This document shows positions 24,440-36,930 of a stretch of 64,000 nt of DNA, one piece after another (the first letter of the stretch is position 1; every line of letters begins with the position of its first letter). The notes under the pieces are model-generated. The model was not told where the DNA came from, made no database searches, and saw nothing but the letters and a program-made list of their open reading frames with translations. The stretch is from Adiantum capillus-veneris (lineage: Eukaryota > Streptophyta > Polypodiopsida > Polypodiales > Pteridaceae). The stretch covers positions 103,618,587 to 103,682,586 of the forward strand of contig CM043964.1 in the NCBI GenBank assembly GCA_014529385.2. Direction: 5' to 3'. Both the position numbers and the translations under genes were made by a program.

Positions 24440-25755
24440 ATGGCTGACAATAATCAAGAGAGAATGAACATTGATAGCTTTGATTTTGGACATGAAGGTG
24501 CTAATGATGATGCTCCCATGTTTGTGAATTATCTCATCACTAGGTTGCAGCAAGCTATGAGCAACCCTGCTTTGCAAGCCGAAGTTACTCAACAACTTCG
24601 TGCTTATGGAATTTCCCTTCATCTCCAAGAGGAGAGAGAGCTTAGGAGGCCTCTTGAAAAAAAGAAGACTCTCTCCCATTCGAGAGGAGGAATCCAAAGA
24701 GCAAGAAAGCAATGAAAGTTTAAGTTCCTCTGAATATGTGGCTCCACGAAGACGGCAGTCTAGACGATGACCCACTCCTTCCAAGAGGAAACGATCAACA
24801 CATAGTCCTTCTCCTCATCACTCTGAAAGGCGAGAGAGGAAACAAAGGAAGAAAAGGGCTAGGAAGAGGTCACCCTCTTCTCCTTCTTCTTCACCTTCCT
24901 CCGCTTCCGACGAAAGTTATGGCTATTCTCCTCCATAATACAAGAGGGGAGGACATCGCAAATCATTTCCTGCATGGCGAAGGTTACAAAAGCTAAAGAA
25001 GTTCAAGGAGGGAGGAAAGATTATCTCTTCTCTTACCTATGATGGCACCTTCGGTGCTACCGACAAAGTGTTGGCCTTCATCCAGCAATTTGATGCGGCC
25101 TTTGGAGATGAGGGCTTCACAGAGTCCTCCAAGATACGCCATGTAGCTATGCAATTCTAAAAATCATCTCGTCAATGGTGGGCTAGCCTTCGAGGAAATG
25201 GTGAAGCCCCAAAGACATGGAAAACTCTATGAGTTTCCATCACGAAGCAATTCCTTGCAAGCGATGCAAAGGACAAAGTGCTTACCGAATGGCACAGCTT
25301 AAAGCTCCTCTCCCATGAGTCTATCCACAAATATATAGACAAGTTTTGGAATTTACATCTCAAGGCTACTTTCTTTCAAAAGATAGACTTTGTCGTGCAA
25401 AGGCAGCAATTCTGTGCGGGATTACCTGAAGAGATGACCGAATACATCAACTCTCAACGGCCTGGTACTATTAGCGAAGTAATCCATCACACCATGGTTG
25501 CTTCTTGCATCAATTTCCATCAAGGGGCTAGACGTAATGTCAAGCCCATGGAAAACAAAGACAAAAATGATGCAAAGGGGAAAACCAATGTTCAAAATAC
25601 TTCCCAAGTCAATTCCAACAACAACAACAATCGGTCCAAGGAGAAGGGAGTTTACAAAGGTTAAAACAAACTCTCTTCTGAAGAGCTTGAAGCTTTTCGC
25701 AAGGACCATAAGTGTTTCAAGTGTGGGGAGCAAGGACATGGCTATCGTTCTTGAC
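24440..25755 (+). pseudogene. gag of truncated Ty3 element
   Basis: Gag begins MADNNQERMNIDS at 24440. A frameshift near 24680 moves it into the frame shared with pol. That frame gives an Arg/Ser-rich linker, then the Ty3 capsid signature (LTYDGTFGATDKVLAFIQQF at about 25033-25092, HVAMQF...RQWWASLRG at about 25139-25197, LLSHESIHKYIDKFWNLHL at about 25307-25363, FCAGLPEEM) and a zinc knuckle CFKCGEQGHGYRS at about 25716-25754. The last Cys position of the knuckle is a TGA stop (25753-25755). At least three other stops interrupt the capsid part. Structural protein of virus-like particles; this copy is dead. Confidence 0.9.
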
Positions 25756-27760
25756 CCAAGAAGAATACTCGCAATGAGACTCCTAGGGATTCCACCATCG
25801 AAGCTCCAAAAGAGGATGCTCATTGCAAAGGATCATCACTTTCCTATGCTTGGGGAAAGGTAAGAGAGCATGATGCCTTCATCTTGTTTGACCCTGGCTC
25901 TACTCTCAACTTCATATCAACGGAGTTGGCCACCAAGTTGGGCATTCAAGCTTTTGAGATGAGAGATATAGTAGTGGCTGATGCAGCTTTCAAGGGACAA
26001 CAAGCCTCCGTTACTTCCTTGATTGGGAAGTTGAGGCTTCATGTCCAAAGATATGTTGACAAAGAAGACTTCTTCATCTCTCCTCTCCAACATGAGGATG
26101 TTATCCTAGGGGCACCATGGTTTGATCGCATGGCTGCCAACATGAAGTTCCTTGAAAGGAAAATCTACTTCACCTACAGGGGAAAGAACATGTATATAGA
26201 TGCTAGTGACCGTGGTCACACTATTCCACTTGTAAATCCTCTTGCTTTTGATAAGTCAATGAAGAGCTCAGTTTCTGCGTACATGATTTTTGTCAAAGAG
26301 TCTCTAAAAGATACTAATGTTTCATCAAATGTAAATGGTAGGAATCAAGAAGAGTTAGACTTGTCTAATTTTCTAAAAGGATTCCAAGATGTGTTCATCG
26401 ATTATATCCCTATGGACTTACCTCCAAAACAAGGGGATGATGACCATCACATTGAGATCCTTCCTGGAAGCTCACCACCTAACCAGCCTCCTTATCGAGT
26501 CTCACAAGCTCAACAAGAGGAGATCATGAGGCAAGTACAAGAGCTAGTAGAAAAAGGGATGGTGAGGCCTAGTTCCTCTCCCTTTTGTTCTCCTGTCCTT
26601 CTAGTACAAAAGAAAGATGGTACATATCGTATGTGTGTGGACTATCGAGCACTAAACCATGTCACTATCAAAAACAGATTTCCCATACCTTGGGTAGAAG
26701 ATCTGTTTGATAAGCTACAAGGCTCTACCTACTTCAGTAGGATTGACCTTAAGAGTGGCTATCATCAAATAAGGATAGTGGATGAAGATATCGTAAAGAC
26801 CGCGTTTCGCACAACGTTTGGTCTTTATGAATATCTAGTCATGCCTTTTGGCTTGACCAATGCACCAGCTACGTTCAATCGTTTTGATGGAGAAAATTTT
26901 TAGACCATACTGCAAATTCACTGGAGTGTTCTTTGATGATATCATCATCTACTCCAAGTCTTTGGAGGAACATAAGCAACATCTCCAAGTGATTTTTCAA
27001 GCATTAGGGAGAATAAGCCTTTTCTCAACCAAAAGAAAAGAGATTTCTTCCTTCAAGAGATTCAATACCTAGGTCATATTATATCTAAAGATGGTATCCG
27101 AATGGATCCATCAAAGTTAGAGGTAATAGAAGCATGGCCTAACCCAAGAAATCTACATGAGCTAAGAAGCTTTGTTGGTATGTGCGCATACTATAGATGC
27201 TTCATAGAAAAATTCTCTCAAGTAGTAGGACCACTACACGACTTAACTAAGAAGAACGTTAAGTTTGTATGGACTGCTAAGGAGCAAAATGCTTTTGAAA
27301 ATCTCAAAGAGAAGCTTACTTCCCAACCAGTCCTCGTGCTTCCGGATCTCTCAAAGACATTTGAGGTCCAATGTGATGCTTGTGGTGATTGCCTTGGAGC
27401 AGTTTTGCTTCAAGAAGGGCATGCCATAGCATATGAGAGCCGAAGGCTCAATATTGATGAACGAGTCTTGGGCATTTATGAGAAAGAGCTTTTAGCTGTT
27501 GTACATGCCCTAGACACATGGAAGCACTACCTATTGGGGACTCCATTTATCCTACAAACCGACCTCCACCAAAGTCTCAAGTATTTCATGACGCAAACCA
27601 AGCTTTCCGACAAACAAATGAGGTGGATTTTTTTTTTTGCAATTTAATTTCCATATTGCTCACATAGCTGGTAAGCACAATCAAGTGGCCGATGCACTTT
27701 CACGATGACCCAAAGTTAATGCGGTTTCTATAGCTTAGTATCCTCCATATCTGCAAGATA
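25756..27760 (+). pseudogene. Ty3 pol: protease, reverse transcriptase, RNase H (truncated)
   Basis: Continues in the gag frame. Protease: [13 protein letters not shown] at about 25878-25916 (Asp-Pro-Gly-Ser in place of the common Asp-Ser-Gly). Reverse transcriptase: [27 protein letters not shown] (first catalytic Asp, about 26735-26775), [12 protein letters not shown], then an extra T near 26883 shifts the frame; FFDDIIIYS (about 26930-26956) holds the catalytic Asp pair. The original frame returns near 27010. RNase H: FEVQCDACGD, EKELLAVV, LQTDL, then a shift in the T run at 27627-27638, and IAGKHNQVADALSR to a TGA at 27706. A few more family residues (PKVNAVSIA) follow. The integrase and 3' LTR are absent, so the element is truncated near 27760. 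Confidence 0.95.
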
Positions 27761-27959
27761 TAATTTTAAAACATAAACATTGTCAGAGGAGAGGGGAAAC
27801 TATCAAAATCATGTCATGACCCTAATCCATAAAAAAAATGACATAATCTATAGCAAACAAAGATATATTATGATTGCAATCCATACATTGCACAATAGGG
27901 AGGAAAACACACAAAGAGAGTGATGGAGAGAGGTGAACATGCTAGAAGTCTGAGGGACG

Positions 27960-29200
27960 CTCATCACAAGAACTAGACCCTATTATGTGCATTACATAAT
28001 ACACGTAAACGATCCAAACATACATGCAAACAACCCAGCTTGTGTGAGGTACACTCAGCATAAATCCTAGACATTGTTGTAATGTTGATTGATAGTTTAA
28101 TCAATCTAATCCCTAATGAAATGTGTGGAACACACAACACAGCCATTAGTGGACAACTTAACAATCTCAGATTGTGGTCAAATTTCTTACATATTTACAT
28201 CCAAGACAACACCAAGTCATCTACTGAAGTGGCGTATCTACGGCTCAGAAAGTACAAGGGCAAAGCGTTCATGCTAAGATGATGAGAGCATAGGTATACA
28301 TCTCTCCATTCTTAGGTAGAAAAATGTATCCCTAATATTTCTATGTAGTAAGAAAGATGTTGTGACTTAATTTAATCCCTGATGAAGTGTGTGGAACTCA
28401 CAACACAAATATCAGTAGACAACTTAACAATTTTAGATGCAGGCCAAATATTGTATGTATCTATTTCCAAGACAACACCAAGTCATCTTGTGATGAACAA
28501 TGACGTGTCTTTGGAGTTGGAAGCACAAGAGTAGACAGTGCATCACACAAAGATAAAGAGGGCATAAAATATGCATATCTCCACTCTTTGTTTGAAGAGT
28601 AGAACTGATGCATTTCTATGTGGTACAGATGATGATTTGAGCTGATCTAAAATTGAGAAACCTATAGGTCACTCTGAAGTGAGAGGTGTAGCATCATGTT
28701 TACTGCACTCCACGAGTCGACCACTAAATTCTAACACAGCTCTGTGGTAAGAGATATACTATTGCACCACACGAGTGAGAATCTAAGTTTGTCCTAAAAC
28801 CCTTCTCTACAATGAGCCAAGTGGCTGCATAGCACAAGACAAGAGACTAGTTTCTACTCACTTCTGGAGTGAGCCGGATGGCTACACACCACAAAGTGGC
28901 CTATAATCTGCAAGCCAACTCTGTGGTGAGAGAAAACATACTGCACCACACGAGTATGGCACAACACACAAAAACAAATGTAAATAACTTTAAAAGTTTA
29001 TCTAAATAAGCTCTAGCTATCTGCTGCTCTCTCAATTGCAGTCACTCGTTTTAATTGAAACCGGCAACAATATTTATGTAGGCAATTTTTTTTTCAAAAT
29101 ATTTTTTGATCGAAAGATATTTGGATCAAAAAGAAAAAAATATTTCTATGCGGTGATTATTTGGGATTTCAGTGTATAATGGCATTTTATATATATTTTT
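27960..29200. repeat. Diverged tandem duplications
   Basis: Two diverged copies of a roughly 270-base unit: TAATCCCTAATGAAATGTGTGG near 28108 recurs as TAATCCCTGATGAAGTGTGTGG near 28373, each followed by ACAACACCAAGTCATC. A second pair (CTCTGTGGT...TTGCACCACACGAGT) lies near 28741 and 28920. No gene is recognised. Confidence 0.7.
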
Positions 29201-29214
29201 AATACGGACATATA

Positions 29215-30515
29215 GATGCAACGCAGGTACCCTATGGCCCTAAGGCTAGAGGATGGCCTAGGAATCAATGTAGAAGCTCTCAAGAGCATTTGGGTCATTC
29301 AAGGGCACCAACATATACACTATGGTAGCCCTATGGCCCTAGGACCATAGGATCTCTATTTGCAATAGAGAGAAACCTATGGCCCTAGAGATTATGCATT
29401 GGCACCCTGTGGCCCTAGGTCCATAGGATCTCTCACTAGAATAGAGGGACACAACCTATGTCCCTAGGGCCCTAGGGTGGACAAGGTGTCAATGTAGAAG
29501 CTCTCAAAGAGCCTTTGGGCCCTTGAGCTTATACAGTGTTATCCTATGTCCCTAAGGCCATAGGATTTCACATCATACTAGAGAGGAACCCATGGACTTA
29601 AGGGTAGAGGATGGCTTAGAGGTCAATGTAGAAACTCTCAAAGAGCATTATATTGGGCCATTCCATAGTAGCCCTATGTCCCTAGGACCATAGGATCTCT
29701 ATTTGCAATAGAGAGAAACCTATGGCCCTTGAGCTTATGCATCGGCACCTTGTGGCCCTAAGTCCATAGGATCTCTCACTAGAATAAAGGGAAACAACCT
29801 ATGGCTCTTGACCTTATACATTGGCACCTTATGGCCCTAAGTCCATAGGATCTCACACCATACTAAAGGGCACTCTATTGTGCACCATGGAAGCCCTATG
29901 GCCCTACAGCCAAAGGATCTCTCTTTAAAATAGAGGGAAACCTATAATATATTTCTAGTATGTGTAATACTATGTAACCAAGCTAAGATGCAGCTTTTGA
30001 AATTCTAGTAAGTCTAGGCTTACAATAGACGTCACAGTTTTTAAATAAACTAGAAGGCAATGGGATTTTTTTCACTTCATGCATTGTCATGTAGACTCAA
30101 CGGCACCTATATAGGAACCATGTATATAGAAACTCTTAATATAATAGAGTGCACGCTGTGGCCCTAGGGTCATAGAGTGCCAATGTAGAAGCTCTAAAGC
30201 TTCGAAGGACACCTACATGGACACCATGGACATAGGAACTTTGAGGCAATTAGAGGGCACCTTATGGACCGAGGGCCATATGGTACTAGTGTAGAGGCTC
30301 TAGAGGGGCATTTAATCCATTCAAGGGCTACTAATTTGGTATCCTAATGGACACAAGGTTTCTCTAATTTCATAAGATATCCTATGGTCCTAGGGCCATA
30401 GGGTGGTCACAATGCACTTGTAGAATCATGTTGTTGGCACCCTTCGGACCTAGGTCCATAGGGTTCCTCAATAACTTACACAAGACTCTATGGCCCTAGT
30501 TCCATAGGGGTGTAT
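29215..30515. repeat. Palindrome array 1 (CTATGGCCCTAGGGCCATAG type)
   Basis: About 14 imperfect copies of a 20-base palindrome at 40-110 base spacing, for example at 29230, 29329, 29410, 29542, 29670, 29829, 30390 and 30489. Linkers share pieces such as GGATCTCTATTTGCAATAGAG, itself a small hairpin. No coding potential. Confidence 0.85.
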
Positions 30516-30559
30516 TAATATCCATCTTGAGAAAATATATCTTGTTATTTTTATAGAAA

Positions 30560-33287
30560 ATGGCACCTAAGAGAATGTCAATGTCATTTGATGCAACAAG
30601 ATCAACACCAAGCTCCTGATATCTAGATTTTCACTTACCAAATGGTGAAAGTGATGAGAGGGTCCAATTATTCTTTCAAGATAAAGAGAAATCACCCTTC
30701 AAAGACTATGAGGTTGTTAAAGAGCCAAAGAAATATTGTTCAAATCTTAATATGTCTCCATGTCTTGGAGTAAAGCTATTGAACAATGATTCCTACTTGC
30801 TAGAGCCTGTGGCCTTTGCTCAAGGCTTGGTGAAGTTTGCAGGTGATAGATTGTCAATGTCAAAAGCAAGGTGGGTAGATCTTACAGAGGAAACTCCAAG
30901 TGAGAACTTCATATAGACATATATGTCGAGGGATTTAAGAAAGTCACTCAGTATTTGAGTAGATTGAGCAGCACAAAGAAGAATAAGAAGCAAAAGAACG
31001 ACAATATAGGTAAAGTAAGTCAAGATAAGACTCTCAAGGAGAGTGAGAATCACTTGGAGAAAACAATACAGATGTGTCCCAAGAAGATCTTTCAATTAAA
31101 CCCTTAGAGACTCAATAAGCAGGACATGCCAGTCTATCTGTAGTCCCCACAATTGAAATCCCCTCTGTGGCAGTGGTCGTGGACTCAACCTCCTTAGCTG
31201 TGCTAAACTCTATTGTCCAACCAAAAGAAAAAGATCTTGATAAAGAAGTTACAAAAACTTCTAAGAGTGGGCTAGATGAATATGTTAGAATTGCACACTA
31301 TTTTGAATTTCGAGTGAAATTTACCTAATTGATCCAAGTTGAACGATGCAACCTTGCACCAGAAGCCTACAAATGCAAACCCTTGTCAAATATGTATGTG
31401 AAATACCTTTTGAAGTAGTTTGTAGGGCACTCTAGACCAGTCTCCGCTCCAGCAGACCTAAAGCCGTATAATCCAATTAAAAAAATGTCTCTGCAAACAG
31501 CTAAAGTGCGTGGAGATAAGCTAGCTACATACCACTATTGGATTCTCTCTGGCCAATATTCCATCATAGAAACTAGATCTTTTCTGCACAACAAGAGCAC
31601 TAAGTATGCTTCCATGCAAGAGTTCTACAATTTTAGAACTGCAAGGATAGTGGTAGATGCTCCCAAAGAAGTTTCTATTTGAATGTCCAAAATGGAGAAC
31701 ATGGAGAGAATAGCAACATTGAAGCACCAACCTTATGTGGAGGTTCCAAAGCATGGTTGTAGTCAATGGATTGCATACTATAAACCAACAAAACCCAAGG
31801 TAGAGTTCCTATTGGTCATGTGATGCGAGCACCTTGGGATGTAAGTTTCACTTCCCTATGCTCATTTTCTTTACAGATATGTCTTGAAAGAATGTTATTC
31901 TCTTTTTCTTTTTTTTGAAGGGCTTTGTAAATGTGGAAAACATCACATTCAACCATCAATCATTTGCCTATGGAGAAGGACACATGGTCATGTATGATGA
32001 TGAAATCTACGACCAATGTGTAAACATCTTGGAGAAGTATCAAGCATCATTTGCTCATGGGAAACAACCATGCATAGCAACCTTTAGATGCCTAAAGGGT
32101 TTAGAATATAGTGATGTCAAGTTACTAAAATAGGAGCCGATAGAAGAGGATGTATGCTTACTCAGACAACCACATCAAGCAGGCATGCTCGACCTCTCTA
32201 CACGTGTAATGAACTTAAAGCAGACCAAGGTTTTTGTGGCTCGAATGTTGATGGTGTTTAAATATCTAGATCCATCAGCAACAATTACCTCATGGGGAGA
32301 ATGTATGTCTCATTACAACATTACAGATGAGATCTATAAATATCTCTTCACGAGCTATACTCAATGGCTTAGTATTGAGCTACAAAAAGCAAATAAGAAA
32401 CAATCACTTCTAGAAATCACCAAGGCATATGTGCAATGGATCATTGCACAAAAGAATGGCACTTCTAATTTTATGTTCACTTTACATGGACAATCAAGTG
32501 CATTGGAAAGAATATAGAAGGTATTGAGTTTCATTGCAGTGAGAATATCTCTACAATTTGTGTTGGTGTCTGTATCATAGGTACAACACACAAGAGTCTT
32601 ATATCTAGTGGTTGGAGTGCTATCCAATTTGGTAAAGTGATTGATGGAGTATGTGGGGTGGTACATCAACCATCAAAGTTTTTAATTGTTGGCTTAGTCA
32701 AGTATCAGCATGTTGCCTCCCTAGAGAAGGTTATTTCTAAAAAATATAAATGGTATGAAATGCATGTTCTACCTTTGATCTCCTTAATAACATCAAAGAC
32801 CATCCAAACATGTGCTCTTTGTGAAGTACTTTTTGGGGTTTGGGAATTCTTTAGTCAAGGGAGAAATACACCAACTATTTCAATGTTAAAGATTCATTAT
32901 TGGAGCCAATGCATTCTGTCTACATCAACAACAACGAGTATTATGTTGTGACCATAGCCAAAGCCTTTTTTGTGTGTCGCCGTGCAATCAAATTCATCTG
33001 TGTCAAGGAAGATGATCAAGTAATAGACATCTTATCATTAGACTATGGGACTAAAGAGGCACTATGACAATAGACAAAGGTAATATCACTTGCCTGTATC
33101 GATGATCAATGATGCAATTGGAAGCTCTTTGTCATTCCACAATGGATGAAGACCCCGATCTTAGAAGGTTGGCAAGTGTAGATACCACAGAGATTGTCAA
33201 TTCCAAGGAGTCAGAGGAAGAAGAAATTGAAGAACCATTGTATGTAAGTGCAGATGCCATTCTAAAAAGTCTACATGAAATAAGTTA
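30560..33287 (+). pseudogene. Decayed gene of unknown family, possibly ParB-like
   Basis: A string of plus-strand frames with real-protein composition. ATG 30560 starts MAPKRMSMSFDATRS and continues past a TGA through KEPKKYCSNLNMSPCLGVKL. After decay, frames at 31485-31682 (HYWILSGQYSIIETRSFL), 31915-32133 (GFVNVENITFNHQSFAYGEG) and 32185-32517 follow, then fragments ending in an acidic tail near 33200 (ESEEEEIEEPLYVSADAIL). A splice-acceptor-like TTTTTTTTGAAG precedes 31920, so introns are likely. The WILSGQ.S segment recalls ParB/sulfiredoxin-like proteins seen in land-plant genomes, but this is a weak memory-based match. The gene sits between two palindrome arrays. Confidence 0.35.
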
Positions 33288-33589
33288 AACTATCCACCCA
33301 TGATATTACATCATTGATGCTTAGATTATTACATTTATCATTTTATCTTATTTTTCCCATTTCAAATCCACCTATGTTTTTCAAAACATTGATATTTGGT
33401 TTGTTCTTTTGTTCTTTTGCTCGATTTATTTGAAAAATGTCAACTTGTGAGTTCGAGTTTTTCCACAATAAGTGTACTAAGGCAAATAGCACCTTTCATA
33501 TATATGGTCATAAGATATATTATGAAATACTTTAAAGCTAAATGAACATAATATGTTTACTATAATCCATTTATAGTGTGTCGGAAAAA

Positions 33590-36430
33590 GCTACGGGTTT
33601 GGTTAAAACACCCTATGACTTGAGGATCATAAAGTTCTTTGTAGACATGTCCCCTTATGGCCTTGGGGCCATAGGATCCCCGAAAAGAATTTGGACTACC
33701 CTACAACCTTAAGGCCATAGGGTGATGACATAGAATCTTTAGAAGGGCACATTGAGAATTTGGGATACCCTACGACCTTAGGGCCATAGGGTGCAAATCA
33801 CTTGGCTCTCTATGGAGACACCTTATAACTTATTACATGACACCGTATGGCCTTCATGTCATAGGGTGGTTATTCTAGCTCACCTAAAGACTATTTCATA
33901 GACTCATAAAAATTTTCCTTTGTCCTAACTATCTTATTAAAGATCTTAGGGTCATAGTGTGCTGATTCTAGACCAAACTTATGGAAGAAGAAATGCCAAC
34001 TTATTCCCTTGGAATCATAGGGGTCATATACAATAGGGACATAGATTCCCTAACTTGTGAATAAGGTTTTAATATTCTTGTGAGAATAAAATGAGCTAAA
34101 AAAGCCATAAAGGTTTGTTGACTGCAAAATTACAAAATGAGAGTGTGAATAGCTAATTTATAATTATCTTAAATCATAGTTTAGGTTGAGTGGAAATTCA
34201 TTTATTGTGAATTGATGGTGTAAGCATTTCAAATAATTATCTTTGTATTACAAATAGCTAGATTAAATGTAAATTCAACATTTGTTAGATATGCCAAATA
34301 CTTGCATAGACAATGAACATCAAGTATTAAAGCGCACATGGTTTACAAAGCATTTTTTTGTTGGTTTATGGGAAGATCTAATTCTTCAATTGCAACAGGG
34401 TTTTATCCACAAAGATAGAAAGTGTGAGTATCTTGGTCAGAACTATGGTTTTGTTTTTCTTCTAGATGATGTATAGAATTAAAATAATTATCTTGAATTT
34501 CTTAGAGAAGCTAGGACGAGTATAGTTTTTTTGAGCTTGTCTTACAACAATTAGAACATTGTATCAAGGTTTATTGCAAAGCAATGGTTGTATAATGTAT
34601 GAGAATTGTTTAAGTTTGTAAATTGTATTGTATATTTAGTGGATTTAAATTGAAGATAAGCAAATGCATTGAAGTGCAATGTGTCTGCACTTTTAAAAAT
34701 GATATTTTTTAATTTTGTGACCTTGATTAACTAGTTTCTTGAGGATGTTTTTCTAACATATTGAAGATGTGCCAACCTTTCAATTCTTTTAAAACTTCTA
34801 GCATCCAATACTTTTGAGGATTCTGTCATACAATCAAATTTACATAAGTAGTTATTGAGAACATTGAGAAAATTAAATGTGTTATCGAATTTAATAATAT
34901 ATATAAAATTATTTGTGATCATATGACTTTAAATTCAGAAAAACATGAAGATGAAGACTTGGAAATCTATCTATTGTTTAAAACAAGCACCCACAATGCT
35001 ATTGTTGATTCTCTTTTCAATGCTCCATTTGCACTTTAAAAACTATTTTTAGTATTATTTGTATCCTTCCCTTTCTATAAGTACATAGGTTACTCCAAAC
35101 TCCTTTTATAGTATACACTTGCAAAGGATCCTATGGGTTTGAGGCCATAAGGATAGCATAGTTTAGCTTTTTATGTAGTTTTTAAGATGTGTATTAACAT
35201 CATCACATATTCTTTGGGTGTTTTGTGTGATAGTCCAAGTGACACTTAAGAAGCAAAGAGAAATAGGATCTATGTAACACTACGGGCTATTATGTTCAAA
35301 GATAACCATGTTATGGTCATAGAGCTATACAATGCGTACCCTATTGCCGTTGGCCATAGAATTCCAATATAGGTTGTCTACAAATATAGTTTAATCACCA
35401 ATGGCCTTGGGGCCATTGATTACTCTTTGCTTGTAGTAAATTTGGATGTTAAAGGGCACCTTTGTCACCCTATGGCCATAAGTCCATAGGGTTGTCTAGC
35501 TATGATCTATGTGATTATGAACCCTTATGGCCCTTGGTCCTTAGGGTTCTAATATACCAATACATAAAAATAAAGCTACAACACCTTATGCTAAAAAAAA
35601 AGCATGTTATGGTCATCAAAATCATATAGAGGGTACCCTCTATGGTTCCACAACCAAAGGGTGTCAACATGGATACTCTACAAGGACACTTAGTCCACCA
35701 TTATCCTTGGGGTCATTGGATACTTTTCATATGTATTATGTTATTCTCTTAATGGGCACCTTGGTCACCTATGGTCTTAGGGCAATAAGGCTCCAACAAA
35801 CATAGAAGTCACCCTTTGTCCTTAGGATCTACATAATGCTAAGTAAATAGGCAAATGAGTTGTTTCACTAAACTATGTCAGATGATCCAAAGGTTATAGA
35901 TTAGTTCTTTTCATGTATAGAGTACTCCATAAATTCTATGTGGCTATGGTGGTAGATACAAAAACCACTCTATGGCCCTAAGGCCATAGGGTGCTACATG
36001 CAAAAAGTACCCTACAATGTTGAAGTTATAGAGTTCTCTCTTTTTTATACCTAAAAAAGCTACCCTACAATCTTGAGGTTTTACAGTACTCCATGTATGT
36101 CGTATGGCCTTAGGACCATAGGGTGACACATTCAAAAAGTACCCTACTACAATCCGAAGGTTACAGAGTTCTCTCTATATTATATAAAAAAAAAATCATA
36201 TCCCTATGGCCCTAAAGAGAAAGATAGACATAATTTAGGCTCTTATAGATTCTTAAAGATACCAACATAGAGCCATAGGATGAAATATGGTTTTCTTAAA
36301 GGAAATTATTATCAACACTTGCTCTAGGAATCCTATGGTCCTTGGGCCACACGATGCAAATATAGAGGTGCATCTTATAGGCGTATGGCTATAAAGTTTT
36401 CTCCATTTTATACCTATAAAAAATGGCCCT
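33590..36430. repeat. Palindrome array 2 (CTATGGCCCTAGGGCCATAG type)
   Basis: The same palindrome family as 29.2-30.5 kb but more dispersed and diverged: copies near 33655, 33704, 33770, 33845, 35464, 35525, 35971, 36100 and 36330. The stretch 34060-35110 holds few copies and no recognisable gene. Confidence 0.75.
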
Positions 36431-36456
36431 TGAGCTTCTACATTGGCACTTAGGCT

Positions 36457-36930
36457 GGAATGGAGCACTCCTTATCACTACACTTACGTATTGTTTTGTT
36501 ACGTATAGTTACCTCCCTTGGGTGTCTATCCACCTAGAAATAGTTTTGGATATGAAGCATCATCATGAAGAGTTTAGGTGGTGCTAGTGCACTCCTTATC
36601 ACTACACGGACGTACTTGTGTGTCACATTTAGTTACCTCCTCTGGGTATCTATCTGCCTGAAAATAGGTTTGGGTAGTGAGCATCCTCGTGAAGGGTTTA
36701 TATGGTGCAAGTGTTTGGATCTCATTTCCATGGTTGGAATGGAGCACTTATTATCACTGCACTGGCATAGTTGTTTGTTACATTTAGTTACCTTCCCCAG
36801 GTGTCTATCCATCTCGAAACAGGTTTGGATAGGGAGCATCCTTGTGAAGGGTTAGATGGTGCAAGTGCATGGAGCTCATTCCATGATTGGAATGGAGTTC
36901 TCCTTATCACTACACGTGCATACTTGTTTG
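36457..36930. repeat. Tandem repeat, about 150 bases, three and a half copies
   Basis: Units start near 36457, 36585, 36736 and 36889. Each begins with a version of GGAATGGAGCACTCCTTATC and contains GTTACCTC...GGTGTCTATC and GGTGCAAGTG. The first unit is shortened by about 30 bases. Confidence 0.85.

Noticed and set aside
29215-30515. CRISPR-like array
   Set aside because: The repeat is a short, diverged palindrome with irregular spacing, no uniform spacers, and the genome is eukaryotic.
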